Positions 25,152 to 33,833 of a stretch of 64,000 bases of DNA are shown piece by piece. The DNA comes from Streptomyces hokutonensis. Its GTDB lineage: Bacteria > Actinomycetota > Actinomycetes > Streptomycetales > Streptomycetaceae. The stretch is taken from positions 124,001 to 188,000 of the forward strand of contig NZ_BARG01000038.1 of the NCBI RefSeq assembly GCF_000376565.1, written 5' to 3'. The notes below the pieces were generated by a model. That model saw only the letters and a list, made by a program, of their open reading frames with translations, had not been told where the DNA came from and made no database searches. The first letter of the stretch is position 1. Each line of letters begins with the position of its first letter. A program made the translations under genes and the position numbers.

Positions 25152-26339
25152 TCAGCTCAGCGGGTCCAGCGTCAGATAGGCCTGCTGCGGGTTCCCGTCG
25201 TTCACCAGGGACTCCTGGGCGCCGACGTCGTCGAACGCGAACGCGTACGCCTTGCCGTCCGCCATCTGCGCGTGGATCTTGCGCGCGTACTGGTTGGTCA
25301 CCGTGTCCACGTAGAAGTTCGCCGTGGTGGTGTCCGGCTGGTTGGGGTTGACCAGGAGCGTGGAGCGGTTGTAGCCCGCGCACAGCGTGCGCGAAATCGG
25401 GCCGCGCACCAGGTCGTTGGGGGCGTCGAGGTACTTGTAGCAGCCGAAGATGCTGGCCGCGTCCGGCTTCTGGAAGGTGGTGACGACCGCGCCGGAGCTG
25501 TTGGTGAAGTTCATGACGTTGCCCGACACCCGGCCGTAGTACTTGGTGTTCGGCTGGTCGGCGAACGGTGTCACGGTCAGCGTCGACGACGCGTACTTCG
25601 ACCAGACGCGGTTGATGTAGTCGTCCATCACCGTGCTCGGGAGGGCACCCGTCTCTATCCCGTACGTCGGTGAGAGCGCTCGCAGCACCGTGCCGTCGGA
25701 CCGGGTCTGGATCAGGTTGGCCCAGCCGCCCGGCTGTCCGCGCAGCGCGTTGAAGAACCCGGTGTAGCCACCCGACTTGAGGTGCCCGGTGCTGGCCGTG
25801 CTCCCGTCGGACCGCTGCACCCCGACCGCGTACGGCGCCGAGAACATGTCCACCTGGGTGCTGTTGATCCACAGCCCGGAGTCGTTGAGCGTGTACTCGG
25901 ACCAGTTGAAGAGGATGTTGCGGTTCGGGTCGGTCGGGTTCTGCACGGCCGGCTGCACCAGGCCGCCGGTGGTCAGCTTGAACACGAGCTTCTGACCGTA
26001 CGAGAAGTAGATGCGGCCCGAGAACTTGGGGATCCGGATGGTGGTGGACTGTCCGGCCGCCGGGCCCGCGATCGACGCGTCCGGTGCCGGAGTGGGCGGG
26101 TTGCCGCCGGCCGGCCAGGCGTGGAACGTGCCGGCCGCGTCGGCCCAACCCTGTTGGCCGGTGGCCAGGTTGGTGCCCAGGTTGTAGATGTAGACCGCGT
26201 CGCCGCGGCCCGAGTTGTTGGTGATCTTCAGCGGGATCGTGGCGGGCACCGCCGCGTCCGCCGTCAGCGGTGTGGCCAGCGCGAGCATCGTGGCCACCGC
26301 GGTCGCGGCGCCCAGTCGGCGCAGGATTCTGCCGAGCAC
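25152..26339 (-). CDS. Secreted GH64 beta-1,3-glucanase
   Basis: 395 aa. Residues 1-29 are a Sec signal peptide (LRRLGAATAVATMLALATPL). The mature protein starts with the thaumatin-like strand IPLKITNNSGRGDAVYIYNLG and continues with GRIYFSYGQKL, NILFNWSEYTLNDSGLWINSTQVDMFSAPYAVGV and the C-terminal KIHAQMADGKAYAFAFDDVGAQESLV. This matches laminaripentaose-producing glucanases. Full length with no separate carbohydrate-binding module. It would hydrolyse beta-1,3-glucan outside the cell (fungal wall, laminarin, callose). Preceded by a TTGACA -35 (26429-26424) and the TGAGAGCGCTCTCA operator. A second GH64 gene lies at 40845. Confidence 0.9.
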   Translation of the reverse strand: MLGRILRRLGAATAVATMLALATPLTADAAVPATIPLKITNNSGRGDAVYIYNLGTNLATGQQGWADAAGTFHAWPAGGNPPTPAPDASIAGPAAGQSTTIRIPKFSGRIYFSYGQKLVFKLTTGGLVQPAVQNPTDPNRNILFNWSEYTLNDSGLWINSTQVDMFSAPYAVGVQRSDGSTASTGHLKSGGYTGFFNALRGQPGGWANLIQTRSDGTVLRALSPTYGIETGALPSTVMDDYINRVWSKYASSTLTVTPFADQPNTKYYGRVSGNVMNFTNSSGAVVTTFQKPDAASIFGCYKYLDAPNDLVRGPISRTLCAGYNRSTLLVNPNQPDTTTANFYVDTVTNQYARKIHAQMADGKAYAFAFDDVGAQESLVNDGNPQQAYLTLDPLS

Positions 26340-26387
26340 TACTCACCTCCGTGTGGGGGGTGTACGAGAAATTGGTCCGTACCTGTG

Positions 26388-26401
26388 TGAGAGCGCTCTC
26401 A
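26388..26401. promoter_or_regulatory. LacI-family type operator of the first GH64 gene
   Basis: TGAGAGCGCTCTCA is a perfect 14-bp palindrome, close to CebR/CelR-type operators (TGGGAGCGCTCCCA). It overlaps the end of a putative -10 (GACTCT, 17 bp from TTGACA at 26429-26424) and lies 49-62 bp before the ATG. The same 14-mer occurs before the other GH64 gene. Confidence 0.8.
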
Positions 26402-26442
26402 GAGTCGCGCCGAGGCGCGAGCATGTCAATGAGTTGAACGAA

Positions 26443-26475
26443 AGGTGCCCACGGCAACTCGCTCCGTGGGCACCT
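26443..26475. terminator. Terminator after the dienelactone hydrolase gene
   Basis: AGGTGCCCACGG (26443-26454) pairs perfectly with CCGTGGGCACCT (26464-26475) across a 9-nt loop, about 30 bp past the hydrolase stop on the minus strand. Confidence 0.8.
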
Positions 26476-26504
26476 GGATTGAATCAGTGAAAGCGGTCCG
26501 TCGA

Positions 26505-27260
26505 TCAGAACGTACGGTTCAGCAGATCGAGCAGCGCGACCCAGTGACGCTCGTCGGCCTCCGCGTTGTACGACGAGGTGTCGGCCTGCGTGTAGCCGTG
26601 CTGCGCGCCCGGGTAGACCTCGCAGCGGTGCCGGACGCCCGCCGCGGTGAGCGCGTCGTCGAACCGCTTGATCTGGTCCTCGGGCAGCGAGGGATCCTGG
26701 TCGGCGTGGCCGAAGTACACCTCGGCGGTGAGGTGTTCGGCGGCCAGGTGCGGGCTGTTCGGGTCGTCGGTGGCCAGCCGCCCGCCGTGGAATCCGCCCA
26801 CCGCCGCCACCCGGTCCGGGTAGGCGCCGGCGGTGTACAGCGCGAGGCGGGCGCCCAGGCAGTACCCGGTGATCGCGACCGGCCCGTCGGCGACCACGGG
26901 GGACTCGGCCAGCCAACGGAGATAGGCACCGGCGTCCCGCTCGATCAGATCGGGGGTCAGCCCCATGATCAGCGGGCCGACCTTCTGGAAGATCTCCGGC
27001 CGGGCCTCGGGATCGATGAACTCGGGCAGCTCGACCACCGGTGCGCGGCCGTGCCGGTAGAACACGTTCGGCACGAGGACCGTGTAGCCGGCCTCGGCCA
27101 GCCGGTCGGCCATCGCCTCGAGGTGGGGACGGAGCCCGAAGGCGTCCTGGTAGAGCAGCACGGCCGGACGGGGGCGCTCGTCGCCGGGGTGCACCAGATA
27201 GGCGTCGGCGATGCCGTCCTCGGTGGGGATGTCCACGGCGGTGCCCTGTACGGCGGTCAT
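26505..27260 (-). CDS. Dienelactone hydrolase family protein
   Basis: 251 aa alpha/beta hydrolase. The nucleophile is C134 in ITGYCLGARLAL, where dienelactone hydrolases have Cys rather than Ser. The acid is in FGHADQDPSLP and the His in GAQHGYT. RPRPAVLLYQDAFGLRPHLEAMADRLAEAGY is the family N-terminal pattern. Family members open 4-carboxymethylenebutenolides in chlorocatechol degradation, but most genomic copies act on unknown esters or lactones. Nothing nearby suggests an aromatic pathway. Cytoplasmic, monocistronic. Confidence 0.88.
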   Translation of the reverse strand: MTAVQGTAVDIPTEDGIADAYLVHPGDERPRPAVLLYQDAFGLRPHLEAMADRLAEAGYTVLVPNVFYRHGRAPVVELPEFIDPEARPEIFQKVGPLIMGLTPDLIERDAGAYLRWLAESPVVADGPVAITGYCLGARLALYTAGAYPDRVAAVGGFHGGRLATDDPNSPHLAAEHLTAEVYFGHADQDPSLPEDQIKRFDDALTAAGVRHRCEVYPGAQHGYTQADTSSYNAEADERHWVALLDLLNRTF

Positions 27261-27362
27261 GGCGGGGGTGCCTCCCAGCGGTTCGGCGCCGGGCCTGCTG
27301 CCGACCCGGAGCGGCGTGTTCCGATCATCGTGGCACGCCTGCCCACGGCCCCGCCGCCGGGG

Positions 27363-27983
<621 letters not shown>

Positions 27984-28054
27984 CCGCCGAGCTTATGCCG
28001 TACGGCCACGGGTCGCCGCGCGGCCCCTCACCCCGCCCGAATCGCATGGGCGTA

Positions 28055-28159
28055 CCCCGGCGAAACCGGGGAAGCCGACCAGTGCGCTCGGGGCTCTCCC
28101 CCGAACCCGGGCAGGACGGCTCCGCCGGCGGCTCCCCTCCGAGGCCGCGGCGGAGCCGT
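28055..28159 (-). terminator. Two hairpins downstream of the conservon P450 genes
   Basis: ACGGCTCCGCC (28116-28126) pairs perfectly with GGCGGAGCCGT (28149-28159) over a 22-nt loop that can itself fold. Further downstream CCCCGG (28055-28060) and CCGGGG (28066-28071) form a tight stem with a CGAAA loop. Both lie after the stop of the minus-strand P450 gene at 28206, and probably end the conservon transcript. Confidence 0.65.
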
Positions 28160-28205
28160 TCCGGCGCCGGGTGCGCGAGCCGCCGTACGGATTCATCGGC
28201 GGTGC

Positions 28206-29432
28206 TCAGCCGCGCAGCCGTACTGGGATCTCCTGCCAGCCGAAGGCGATGAAGGACGGCACCTGGAGCAGGGTGTCCGGGGCGACGGCGAGGCGGGCGT
28301 CAGGGAAGCGGTCGAAGAACGCGGGCAGCGCGGTCAGGGCCTCCACCCGGGCCAGCGGCGCGCCGATGCAGCGGTGCACGCCGATGCCGAAGGACAGGTG
28401 GTCGTCGGCGCCGCGGGCCGCGTCGAAGACGTCCGCGTCGGGGCCGTAGTGCGCGGGGTCGAGCCCGGCCGCCGCGTACGTGGTGATGATGGCGTCCCCG
28501 GCCGGGACGGTGACGTCGCCGACGGTGAGGTCGCTGACCGCGAACCGGAGCGGCAGCGAGGCGATGGAGGGATGGACGCGCAGGGTCTCGTCGACGACCG
28601 CGTCCCAGGTGATGTTCCCGGCGCGTACGTCCGCGAGCTGCTCGGGGCGCTTGAGCAGGGCGACGATCGCGTTGCCGATGAGGTTGACGGTCGTCTCGAA
28701 GCCCGCGCCGATCACCAGCAGCAGCGTGTACAGCAGTTCCTCGTCGCTGAGCCGGTCGCCGTCCTCGTCCCGCACCCGGATCAGTTCGGTGGTGAGGTCG
28801 TCGCCGGGGTGTTCGGTGCGGTGGGCGATCAGCGCGGGCAGTACGGTGCCGATCTGCTGCTGGACGAACGCCGCGTGTTCCGGGGAGGGGTCGGAGGTGT
28901 CCATGATGGCCGCGATGAGCCGCGCGGTGTCGGCCACCAACTCGTCCGGTACACCGAAGAGTTCGCAGATGATCCGCATCGGCAGGGGATGCGCGAGGGC
29001 GGCCCTGATGTCGACCACCTCGGCGTCGTCGGCCGCCACCGCGTCCAGCAGTTCCGCCGTGATCGTCTCCACCCGGGCCCGCATCGCCTCGGTGCGGCGG
29101 TGCGTGAAGCTCGGCGCCACGAGTTTGCGCAGCCGGGAGTGGTCGGCGCCGTACGTGGAGAGCATGTTGACGACGCCGATCCAGCCCAACACCCAGCCCC
29201 AGGAAGGGTGTTCGCCCAGCTCGGGCCACAGGCGCCAGTGCAGCCGGGGGTCCCTGCTGACTTGCGGGTCGAGGATCAGTTCCTTCAGGGTGTCGTAGCC
29301 GGTGGGTGCCCAGGCGGGGATGCCGCCGGGCAGTTCGACGGGCACGATCGGGCCGAGGGCACGCAGCTTGGCGCTCTCGGCGGCCATGTCGGCGCCGAAC
29401 GGGTCGAGGGCGATGCGGTCGGACACGGTCAC
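28206..29432 (-). CDS. Cytochrome P450, CYP154-like, conservon-associated
   Basis: 408 aa. All P450 signatures are present: I-helix GAGFETTVN, K-helix ExxR as E282-TLR285, and the heme loop FGIGVHRCIGAPLAR with ligand C355. No membrane anchor, so a soluble bacterial class I P450 needing ferredoxin and reductase from elsewhere. GTG at 29432 has AGGAG seven bases upstream and overlaps the previous P450 stop by 4 bp (GTGA). The CYP157-CYP154 pair after cvnABCD is a known Streptomyces arrangement. Product unknown; the rar conservon with its P450 (RarE) affects aerial development in S. coelicolor/griseus. Confidence 0.88.
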   Translation of the reverse strand: MTVSDRIALDPFGADMAAESAKLRALGPIVPVELPGGIPAWAPTGYDTLKELILDPQVSRDPRLHWRLWPELGEHPSWGWVLGWIGVVNMLSTYGADHSRLRKLVAPSFTHRRTEAMRARVETITAELLDAVAADDAEVVDIRAALAHPLPMRIICELFGVPDELVADTARLIAAIMDTSDPSPEHAAFVQQQIGTVLPALIAHRTEHPGDDLTTELIRVRDEDGDRLSDEELLYTLLLVIGAGFETTVNLIGNAIVALLKRPEQLADVRAGNITWDAVVDETLRVHPSIASLPLRFAVSDLTVGDVTVPAGDAIITTYAAAGLDPAHYGPDADVFDAARGADDHLSFGIGVHRCIGAPLARVEALTALPAFFDRFPDARLAVAPDTLLQVPSFIAFGWQEIPVRLRG

Positions 29433-30646
29433 GACGGGTCTCCTGGCTGGTCGGGGGAGCGGGGGCTGAACCGCACGGGCAGCGATGTGAGCGAGCGGTG
29501 GAAGGGGCCGGGACGCCAGGTCAACTGCTCCCGTTCCACGACGGGTTCGAGGTCGGGCAGCCACAGGGTGAGCCGCTCGATCGCCTCCGTCGCGATGAGC
29601 AGCGTGTGCCGCTTGACCGGGCAGGCGTGCGGGCCCGCCGACCACGACAGGTGCGAGGCGTCCTTGGGATGCCGGCCGCTGACGACCTCCTGCTCGGCGA
29701 AGTGCGCGAGCGCGCCGTACGAGACGACCACCGGGATCGCCGGCCTGATCCACGCACCGTGGAAGGTGACGGGCGAACGGGCGTAGTGGATCCCGTAGTT
29801 GGCGAGCGGGGTCTCGTGGTGCAGGACCTCCACCACGGCGTCCATCACCGGGCGGGCGCCACTGGTCAAAGTGGAGTAGTAGACCGAGGTGCCGAGGATG
29901 CGGGACAGGGCGTTGGACACCAGGTTCGCGGTCGGTTCGTGTCCCGCGCCCAGGGTGAGGAACACCTGCCAGGCGACCTCCTCCGGACTCAGCCCGGCCG
30001 GATGGTCCAGGAGCCAGCTCGGCAGATCGTCGCCCCGTAACTCGGCCTTGGCGGCGACGAGTTCGAGGACGTAGCCGCCGAACTCGGCCTCGCCCTCGGC
30101 CGCTTGGGCACCGCCCTCCATCATCATGCCCAGCGCCCGGTCCAGTCGCTCGCTCTGGCTGTCGGGCAGTCCGAACAGGCTGTTGAAGACCAGCGCCATC
30201 AGCGGCCGGGCGAACTCGCCCACCAGATCGGCCTGTCCGCGCGGCCCGATCCGGCTCACCAGGACATGGACCGCCCGGTGCACCCGGTCCCGCAGGTCGT
30301 GCGGCTCGATCCGGTCGAAGGCGTCGATCAGCGAGGCACGGTAGCGGACGTGCGCGGCGCCGTCCGCGAACAGGGAGTTGGGCCGCCAGCGCATCATCCC
30401 GAGGACCGGCGAGTCCCCGGCGACCGTCGACTCCCACGGCCGGGGATCGTGCGAGAACGTGACGGTGTCGCGCAGCAGCTCCAGCGCGGCCCGCCGCTCG
30501 GTGACGACGTAAGCCGGTACGCCCGGGGCGAGTTCGGCCCAGCCGACCGGGCCCTGGGCGCGCAGGGCGGCGTAGTAGCCGTAGGGATCCAGCGCGAAGC
30601 CGTCCTCCCACAGCCGGACGGGTCGGACGGGGGACGAAGTGGTCAC
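29429..30646 (-). CDS. Atypical cytochrome P450, CYP157-like, lacking the ExxR motif
   Basis: 405 aa P450-fold protein. The K-helix ExxR, which normally holds the heme pocket, reads E273-VLH276, so the invariant Arg is His. The heme loop is WSAGPHACPVKR around C342 instead of FGxGxHxCxG: F is Trp, and the Gly after Cys is lost. The I-helix is GAGHEPTAN. Streptomyces CYP157 proteins are known to lack ExxR, which fits. GTG at 30646 overlaps the CvnD stop by 4 bp and the downstream CYP154-like gene by 4 bp, so the two P450s are made in equal coupling and may work together. Activity of the protein is uncertain. Confidence 0.85.
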   Translation of the reverse strand: MTTSSPVRPVRLWEDGFALDPYGYYAALRAQGPVGWAELAPGVPAYVVTERRAALELLRDTVTFSHDPRPWESTVAGDSPVLGMMRWRPNSLFADGAAHVRYRASLIDAFDRIEPHDLRDRVHRAVHVLVSRIGPRGQADLVGEFARPLMALVFNSLFGLPDSQSERLDRALGMMMEGGAQAAEGEAEFGGYVLELVAAKAELRGDDLPSWLLDHPAGLSPEEVAWQVFLTLGAGHEPTANLVSNALSRILGTSVYYSTLTSGARPVMDAVVEVLHHETPLANYGIHYARSPVTFHGAWIRPAIPVVVSYGALAHFAEQEVVSGRHPKDASHLSWSAGPHACPVKRHTLLIATEAIERLTLWLPDLEPVVEREQLTWRPGPFHRSLTSLPVRFSPRSPDQPGDPS

Positions 30647-31251
30647 CGGTGCTCCGGAGGGTCGCGGTCGATCAGATGCTGGACCAGGGCGAGCAGCGCG
30701 TCGATCGACGACTCCGCGTCCCGGGCGTCGCAGGTCACCAGCGGGGTGTCCGGCGCCAGGTCCAGGGCGGCGCGCAGCTGTTCGTCGGTGTGGTGCCGGG
30801 GCGCGTCCGGAAAGGTGTTGAGGGCGACGGCGTACGGCAGCCCGCTCTCCTCGACCAGTCCGAGCATGTCGAAGGAGGCGTCGATGCGGCGGCTGTCGAC
30901 CAGGACCAGCGCCCCGAGCGCGCCGTGCGAGATCTCCTCCCACAGCGCCCGGAACCGCTCCTGCCCGGGCGTGCCGAAGAGATACAGCACGATCCCGCCC
31001 GGGAGGCTGAGCCGCCCGAAGTCGATGGCGACGGTCGTCGTCGACTTCTCCCGTACCCCGTCGAGATCGTCCACGTGGACGGAGGCCTCGGTCAGCCGCT
31101 CCTCGGTGTGCAGCGGCCGGATCTCCGACACCGAGTCGATCAGGGTCGTCTTGCCCACCCCGAACGGGCCCGCGATCAGGATCTTCACCAACTCCTGTGC
31201 GGTGTCCGGCAGATGGATGCCGCTAGTCGTGCTTGAGGGCGCGTAGGCCAT
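30643..31251 (-). CDS. cvnD: Conservon GTP-binding protein CvnD
   Basis: 202 aa Ras-like/MglA-type small GTPase: P-loop GPFGVGKTTLI near residue 28, DFGRLSLPGG and TPGQERFRALW (switch II), and NTFPDA at the NKxD position. About 25 residues precede the G domain. In the conservon model CvnD is the G protein that cycles with CvnA-C at the membrane, in a manner likened to eukaryotic heterotrimeric systems. It overlaps CvnC by 29 bp at its start and the P450 gene by 4 bp. Confidence 0.92.
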   Translation of the reverse strand: MAYAPSSTTSGIHLPDTAQELVKILIAGPFGVGKTTLIDSVSEIRPLHTEERLTEASVHVDDLDGVREKSTTTVAIDFGRLSLPGGIVLYLFGTPGQERFRALWEEISHGALGALVLVDSRRIDASFDMLGLVEESGLPYAVALNTFPDAPRHHTDEQLRAALDLAPDTPLVTCDARDAESSIDALLALVQHLIDRDPPEHR

Positions 31252-31585
31252 CGGCCACTCTCTTCAGCAGGTCGGGGTCGAAGGACTCGGCGGGCGGGAT
31301 CGGGGCGCGGGCGAGCACCAGTCCCCGGTCGAGGAGACCGGCGGCCAGGACCCGTACCGCGGAGACCGGCAGCTCCAGCAGGGCCGCCGCCTCCAGGACC
31401 GTCAGCGAACCGCCGAACAGAGCGTCCAGCAGGGCGAGTTGAGCGGCGGGCAGCCCGGCGGGTACGGGCTCGCCGCTGCCGGAGAGCACCGTCAGCCGCT
31501 CCAGCTGCGGGCGGCTCGGCCGGGCCACCCCGCCGGTCGACAGATACGCGGGAACCAGAGGACGGCCGCCGCGGCGGCCCGTCAT
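31223..31585 (-). CDS. cvnC: Conservon DUF742 protein CvnC
   Basis: 120 aa with the DUF742 winged-helix-like pattern: RPLVPAYLSTGGVARPSRPQLERLTVL, LPAAQLALLDALFGGSLTVLEAAALLELPVSAVRVLAAGLLDRGLVLARAPIP. Third member of the cvnABCD set; it overlaps cvnB by 4 bp and cvnD by 29 bp. Its role is probably protein-protein contact within the complex. Confidence 0.92.
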   Translation of the reverse strand: MTGRRGGRPLVPAYLSTGGVARPSRPQLERLTVLSGSGEPVPAGLPAAQLALLDALFGGSLTVLEAAALLELPVSAVRVLAAGLLDRGLVLARAPIPPAESFDPDLLKRVADGLRALKHD

Positions 31586-32004
31586 GCCGACGCGCCGCCG
31601 TCAACTCCCCGCGGAGCGGCGGCCATCGTCTTCTCGCCCAGCCGCGCCACCTGCGAGTGCACCCGGTGCGCGAGCAGATCGAGCCGCACCTCGGTGTCGC
31701 CGTAGGCCGCCACACAAGTCCCGTGATCCGTGGGGACGATGAGCACATACCCGTGGTCCGACTCGATCACCACCTGCCGGATCTCGGCGCCCTCCCGGTC
31801 GGCGAACGCCGCCGCCGCGGTACGGCACGCCCCCTGCACCGTGCTGGTGATCGCGGCGACCCGCTCGCCCGAGGCCTGGGACAGCGCGTCGGTGTACCCG
31901 CGCACCAGCCCGTCCCGGGTCAGCAGCACCGCGGCCACCACATGCGGCACCTCCAGGATCGGATCGAGCACCCACGCCGTGTCGCCCCCATCGCGGCTGA
32001 TCAT
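31582..32004 (-). CDS. cvnB: Conservon roadblock/LC7-domain protein CvnB
   Basis: 140 aa roadblock/LC7 fold: WVLDPILEVPHVVAAVLLTRDGLVRGYTDAL at the start and GYVLIVPTDHGTCVAAYGDTEVRLDLLAHRVH in the second half. These proteins act as GTPase-activating or scaffold partners of MglA/CvnD-like GTPases. Four-base overlaps on both sides (32001-32004 with cvnA, 31582-31585 with cvnC) mark a coupled operon. Confidence 0.92.
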   Translation of the reverse strand: MISRDGGDTAWVLDPILEVPHVVAAVLLTRDGLVRGYTDALSQASGERVAAITSTVQGACRTAAAAFADREGAEIRQVVIESDHGYVLIVPTDHGTCVAAYGDTEVRLDLLAHRVHSQVARLGEKTMAAAPRGVDGGASA

Positions 32005-33446
32005 CTAGCCGCTCCCCCCTCGTAGTCGTTCCCGTTGTTCTTCTGATCGAGGTCGCGCACCGCCGGTCGCGGTCCCGCGGACTCTTCGTCCACGACGCTC
32101 GCGGCACGCGCGGCGGCCGTGCCGGACTGGAGCGCGCCGAGCGCCGCCGCGGCCTGCTCCGGGCGCCACTCCGACTGTGCCGGGGCGACGGGTACGGCCG
32201 GGGCTGTCTGCGCGTTCACGGCGGCGGCCGGGGTGCGGCGACGCCGGCGCGGCAGTCCGCCGGCGTCGGGGACGGCCTGGTGACCGGGCACCTCGGCCGC
32301 GGCCTGTTCGTCGCGCTCTGAGCCGTAGGAGTGGGCCGGGGAGGGCACGGACGCGCGGATGGGAGCGGGGGCCGGGCGGGTGGAGCGCGGGGCGCCCGCC
32401 GCGGGCGGCTGCCGCTCGGGGTCGATCCGGCTGAGGAGGTGGCTGTCGATCCGCAGGACCGCGCGGACACCGCCGTACGGGGAGGGCGAGGACACGTCGA
32501 CACCGAGGTCGAACTGCCGGGTGAGGCGGCCGATCGCGGCGAACCCCATGCGCGGCGGGTCGCCCAGGTCGGTGAGCAGGACCGGGTCGGTACCGGACAC
32601 CGTCCGCCGGGCGTGCTCGCGTTCGTCCGGGGTCATGCCCACGCCCGCGTCGTCGACGGTGACGCAGACGCCGTGATGGACGTGCTCCAGGTTGACCACG
32701 ACCTCGGTGTCCGGGGCCGAGTGCCGCAGCGCGTTGTCGACGAGCTCGGCCACGATGATCGCGACCGGTTCGACGGCGTGCGAGACCAGCGCGGTACCGG
32801 CTTCGAGGTGGTTGTGCACCCGCACGCGGTGGTATCCGGCAAGACGGGCCTGCCCGCCGGTCACCGCCTCCACGAGGTGCGAGTCCTCACGGGCGAGCCC
32901 GACCCAGGCCCCGCACACGACCGCCGTGACCTGAGCCCGGCGCAGGGACTGCTCGTTCTCGTGGTCCAGCGTGAACAGGGTCTGCGTCAACTCCGGGTCG
33001 TCGTACCGCTGTTGGAGCGCCCGCAGGGCGTCCTGCAAGCGGTACAGCGCGGCCTGGATCTCCCGGGTGGCCCCGCGCATCCCGGCCTGCGCGGCGGCGT
33101 CGATACGGGTGCGCTGCGCGGTGAGTTCCGAACGCAGGGTGGTGAGCACGCTCTCGAGGGCGATCCCGAGGGGCGAGCCGATGAACTGCGGCTGCGCCGG
33201 TCCCGGTACGGTCACCCGGGGATGCGTCAACTGCCGGGCGACGGCCGGGATCCGCTGGACGGAGAGATGCTCGACCTCGGCCACGAACGCGGTCTGGACA
33301 TCGGCCAGTCGGTCCCGCAGCTCCGCGATCTCCGCCCGTTGCAGGGCACGTTGACGCCGCGACCGCAGCAGACCGGCGCCGAGCGCCAGCGCGGACAGCG
33401 TGCCGGCGGCGAGCGCGCCGGTCACCAGGTCCGGTAATTCGGTCAT
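32001..33446 (-). CDS. cvnA: Conservon sensor histidine-kinase-like protein CvnA
   Basis: 481 aa. One N-terminal transmembrane helix (~residues 8-25), a coiled linker (RSRRQRALQRAEIAELRDRLADVQTAF), a helical sensor region, a HATPase_c domain (~215-330: IIVAELVDNALRHSAPDT N-box, VDDAGVGMTPDE G1, GFAAIGRLTRQFDLGVDVSSPSPYGGVRAVLRI G2), and a ~140-residue Pro/Ala-rich disordered tail. No phosphoacceptor His box is evident, as usual for CvnA. First gene of the conservon, which runs 32001-28206 with overlapping genes throughout. Confidence 0.92.
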   Translation of the reverse strand: MTELPDLVTGALAAGTLSALALGAGLLRSRRQRALQRAEIAELRDRLADVQTAFVAEVEHLSVQRIPAVARQLTHPRVTVPGPAQPQFIGSPLGIALESVLTTLRSELTAQRTRIDAAAQAGMRGATREIQAALYRLQDALRALQQRYDDPELTQTLFTLDHENEQSLRRAQVTAVVCGAWVGLAREDSHLVEAVTGGQARLAGYHRVRVHNHLEAGTALVSHAVEPVAIIVAELVDNALRHSAPDTEVVVNLEHVHHGVCVTVDDAGVGMTPDEREHARRTVSGTDPVLLTDLGDPPRMGFAAIGRLTRQFDLGVDVSSPSPYGGVRAVLRIDSHLLSRIDPERQPPAAGAPRSTRPAPAPIRASVPSPAHSYGSERDEQAAAEVPGHQAVPDAGGLPRRRRRTPAAAVNAQTAPAVPVAPAQSEWRPEQAAAALGALQSGTAAARAASVVDEESAGPRPAVRDLDQKNNGNDYEGGAAR

Positions 33447-33833
33447 CGAATCGAGTCCAAGAGAAGTCGGGCAGGGCTGATTTCGAGCCCCTGAGGCGGG
33501 GTGCCCGGAGCACAGTACACACCGTCATCGACCGCTCTCGCACGGTGTAACAGGAGTTCTCTTCGAAACTGACAGCTCTCTGTTCACTTCTGCGTCAAGT
33601 GTCTGAAATGGCGCGTGGAGAAAGGGAGTTGAGTTGCCGGGGGCGATGCATCGGGCGCGGAGGCGGAGCGCTGCGGGGGATGTCGCGCATCCGTCGAACC
33701 GGGCGGGCCGCGGGATGGGGTGTGCGCACGAATCGATCGTCTCAACAGCTGATTCCGCAGCTGCGTCTTGCCCATACGATGCTTTCGGTCGTATCGTCCG
33801 GACATTCCGTCGCCGACACCACCGGGGTATCCC
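33447..33833. promoter_or_regulatory. Intergenic control region between conservon and aminotransferase genes
   Basis: 387 bp between divergent genes, with no credible small ORF. Next to the aminotransferase it holds ATACGA (33774-33779), nine bases, TCGTAT (33789-33794), then the GTCCGGAC palindrome (33796-33803). TTGCCC at 33769-33774 with TATCGT 18 bp later may be the promoter. The AsnC-family protein encoded downstream is the natural candidate ligand of the inverted repeat. No clear cvnA promoter was identified. Confidence 0.45.

Noticed and set aside
27984..28205. Structured 222-bp gap considered for a tRNA or other RNA gene
   Set aside because: The stems are explained as terminator-like hairpins; no cloverleaf, T-loop or other RNA consensus is present.
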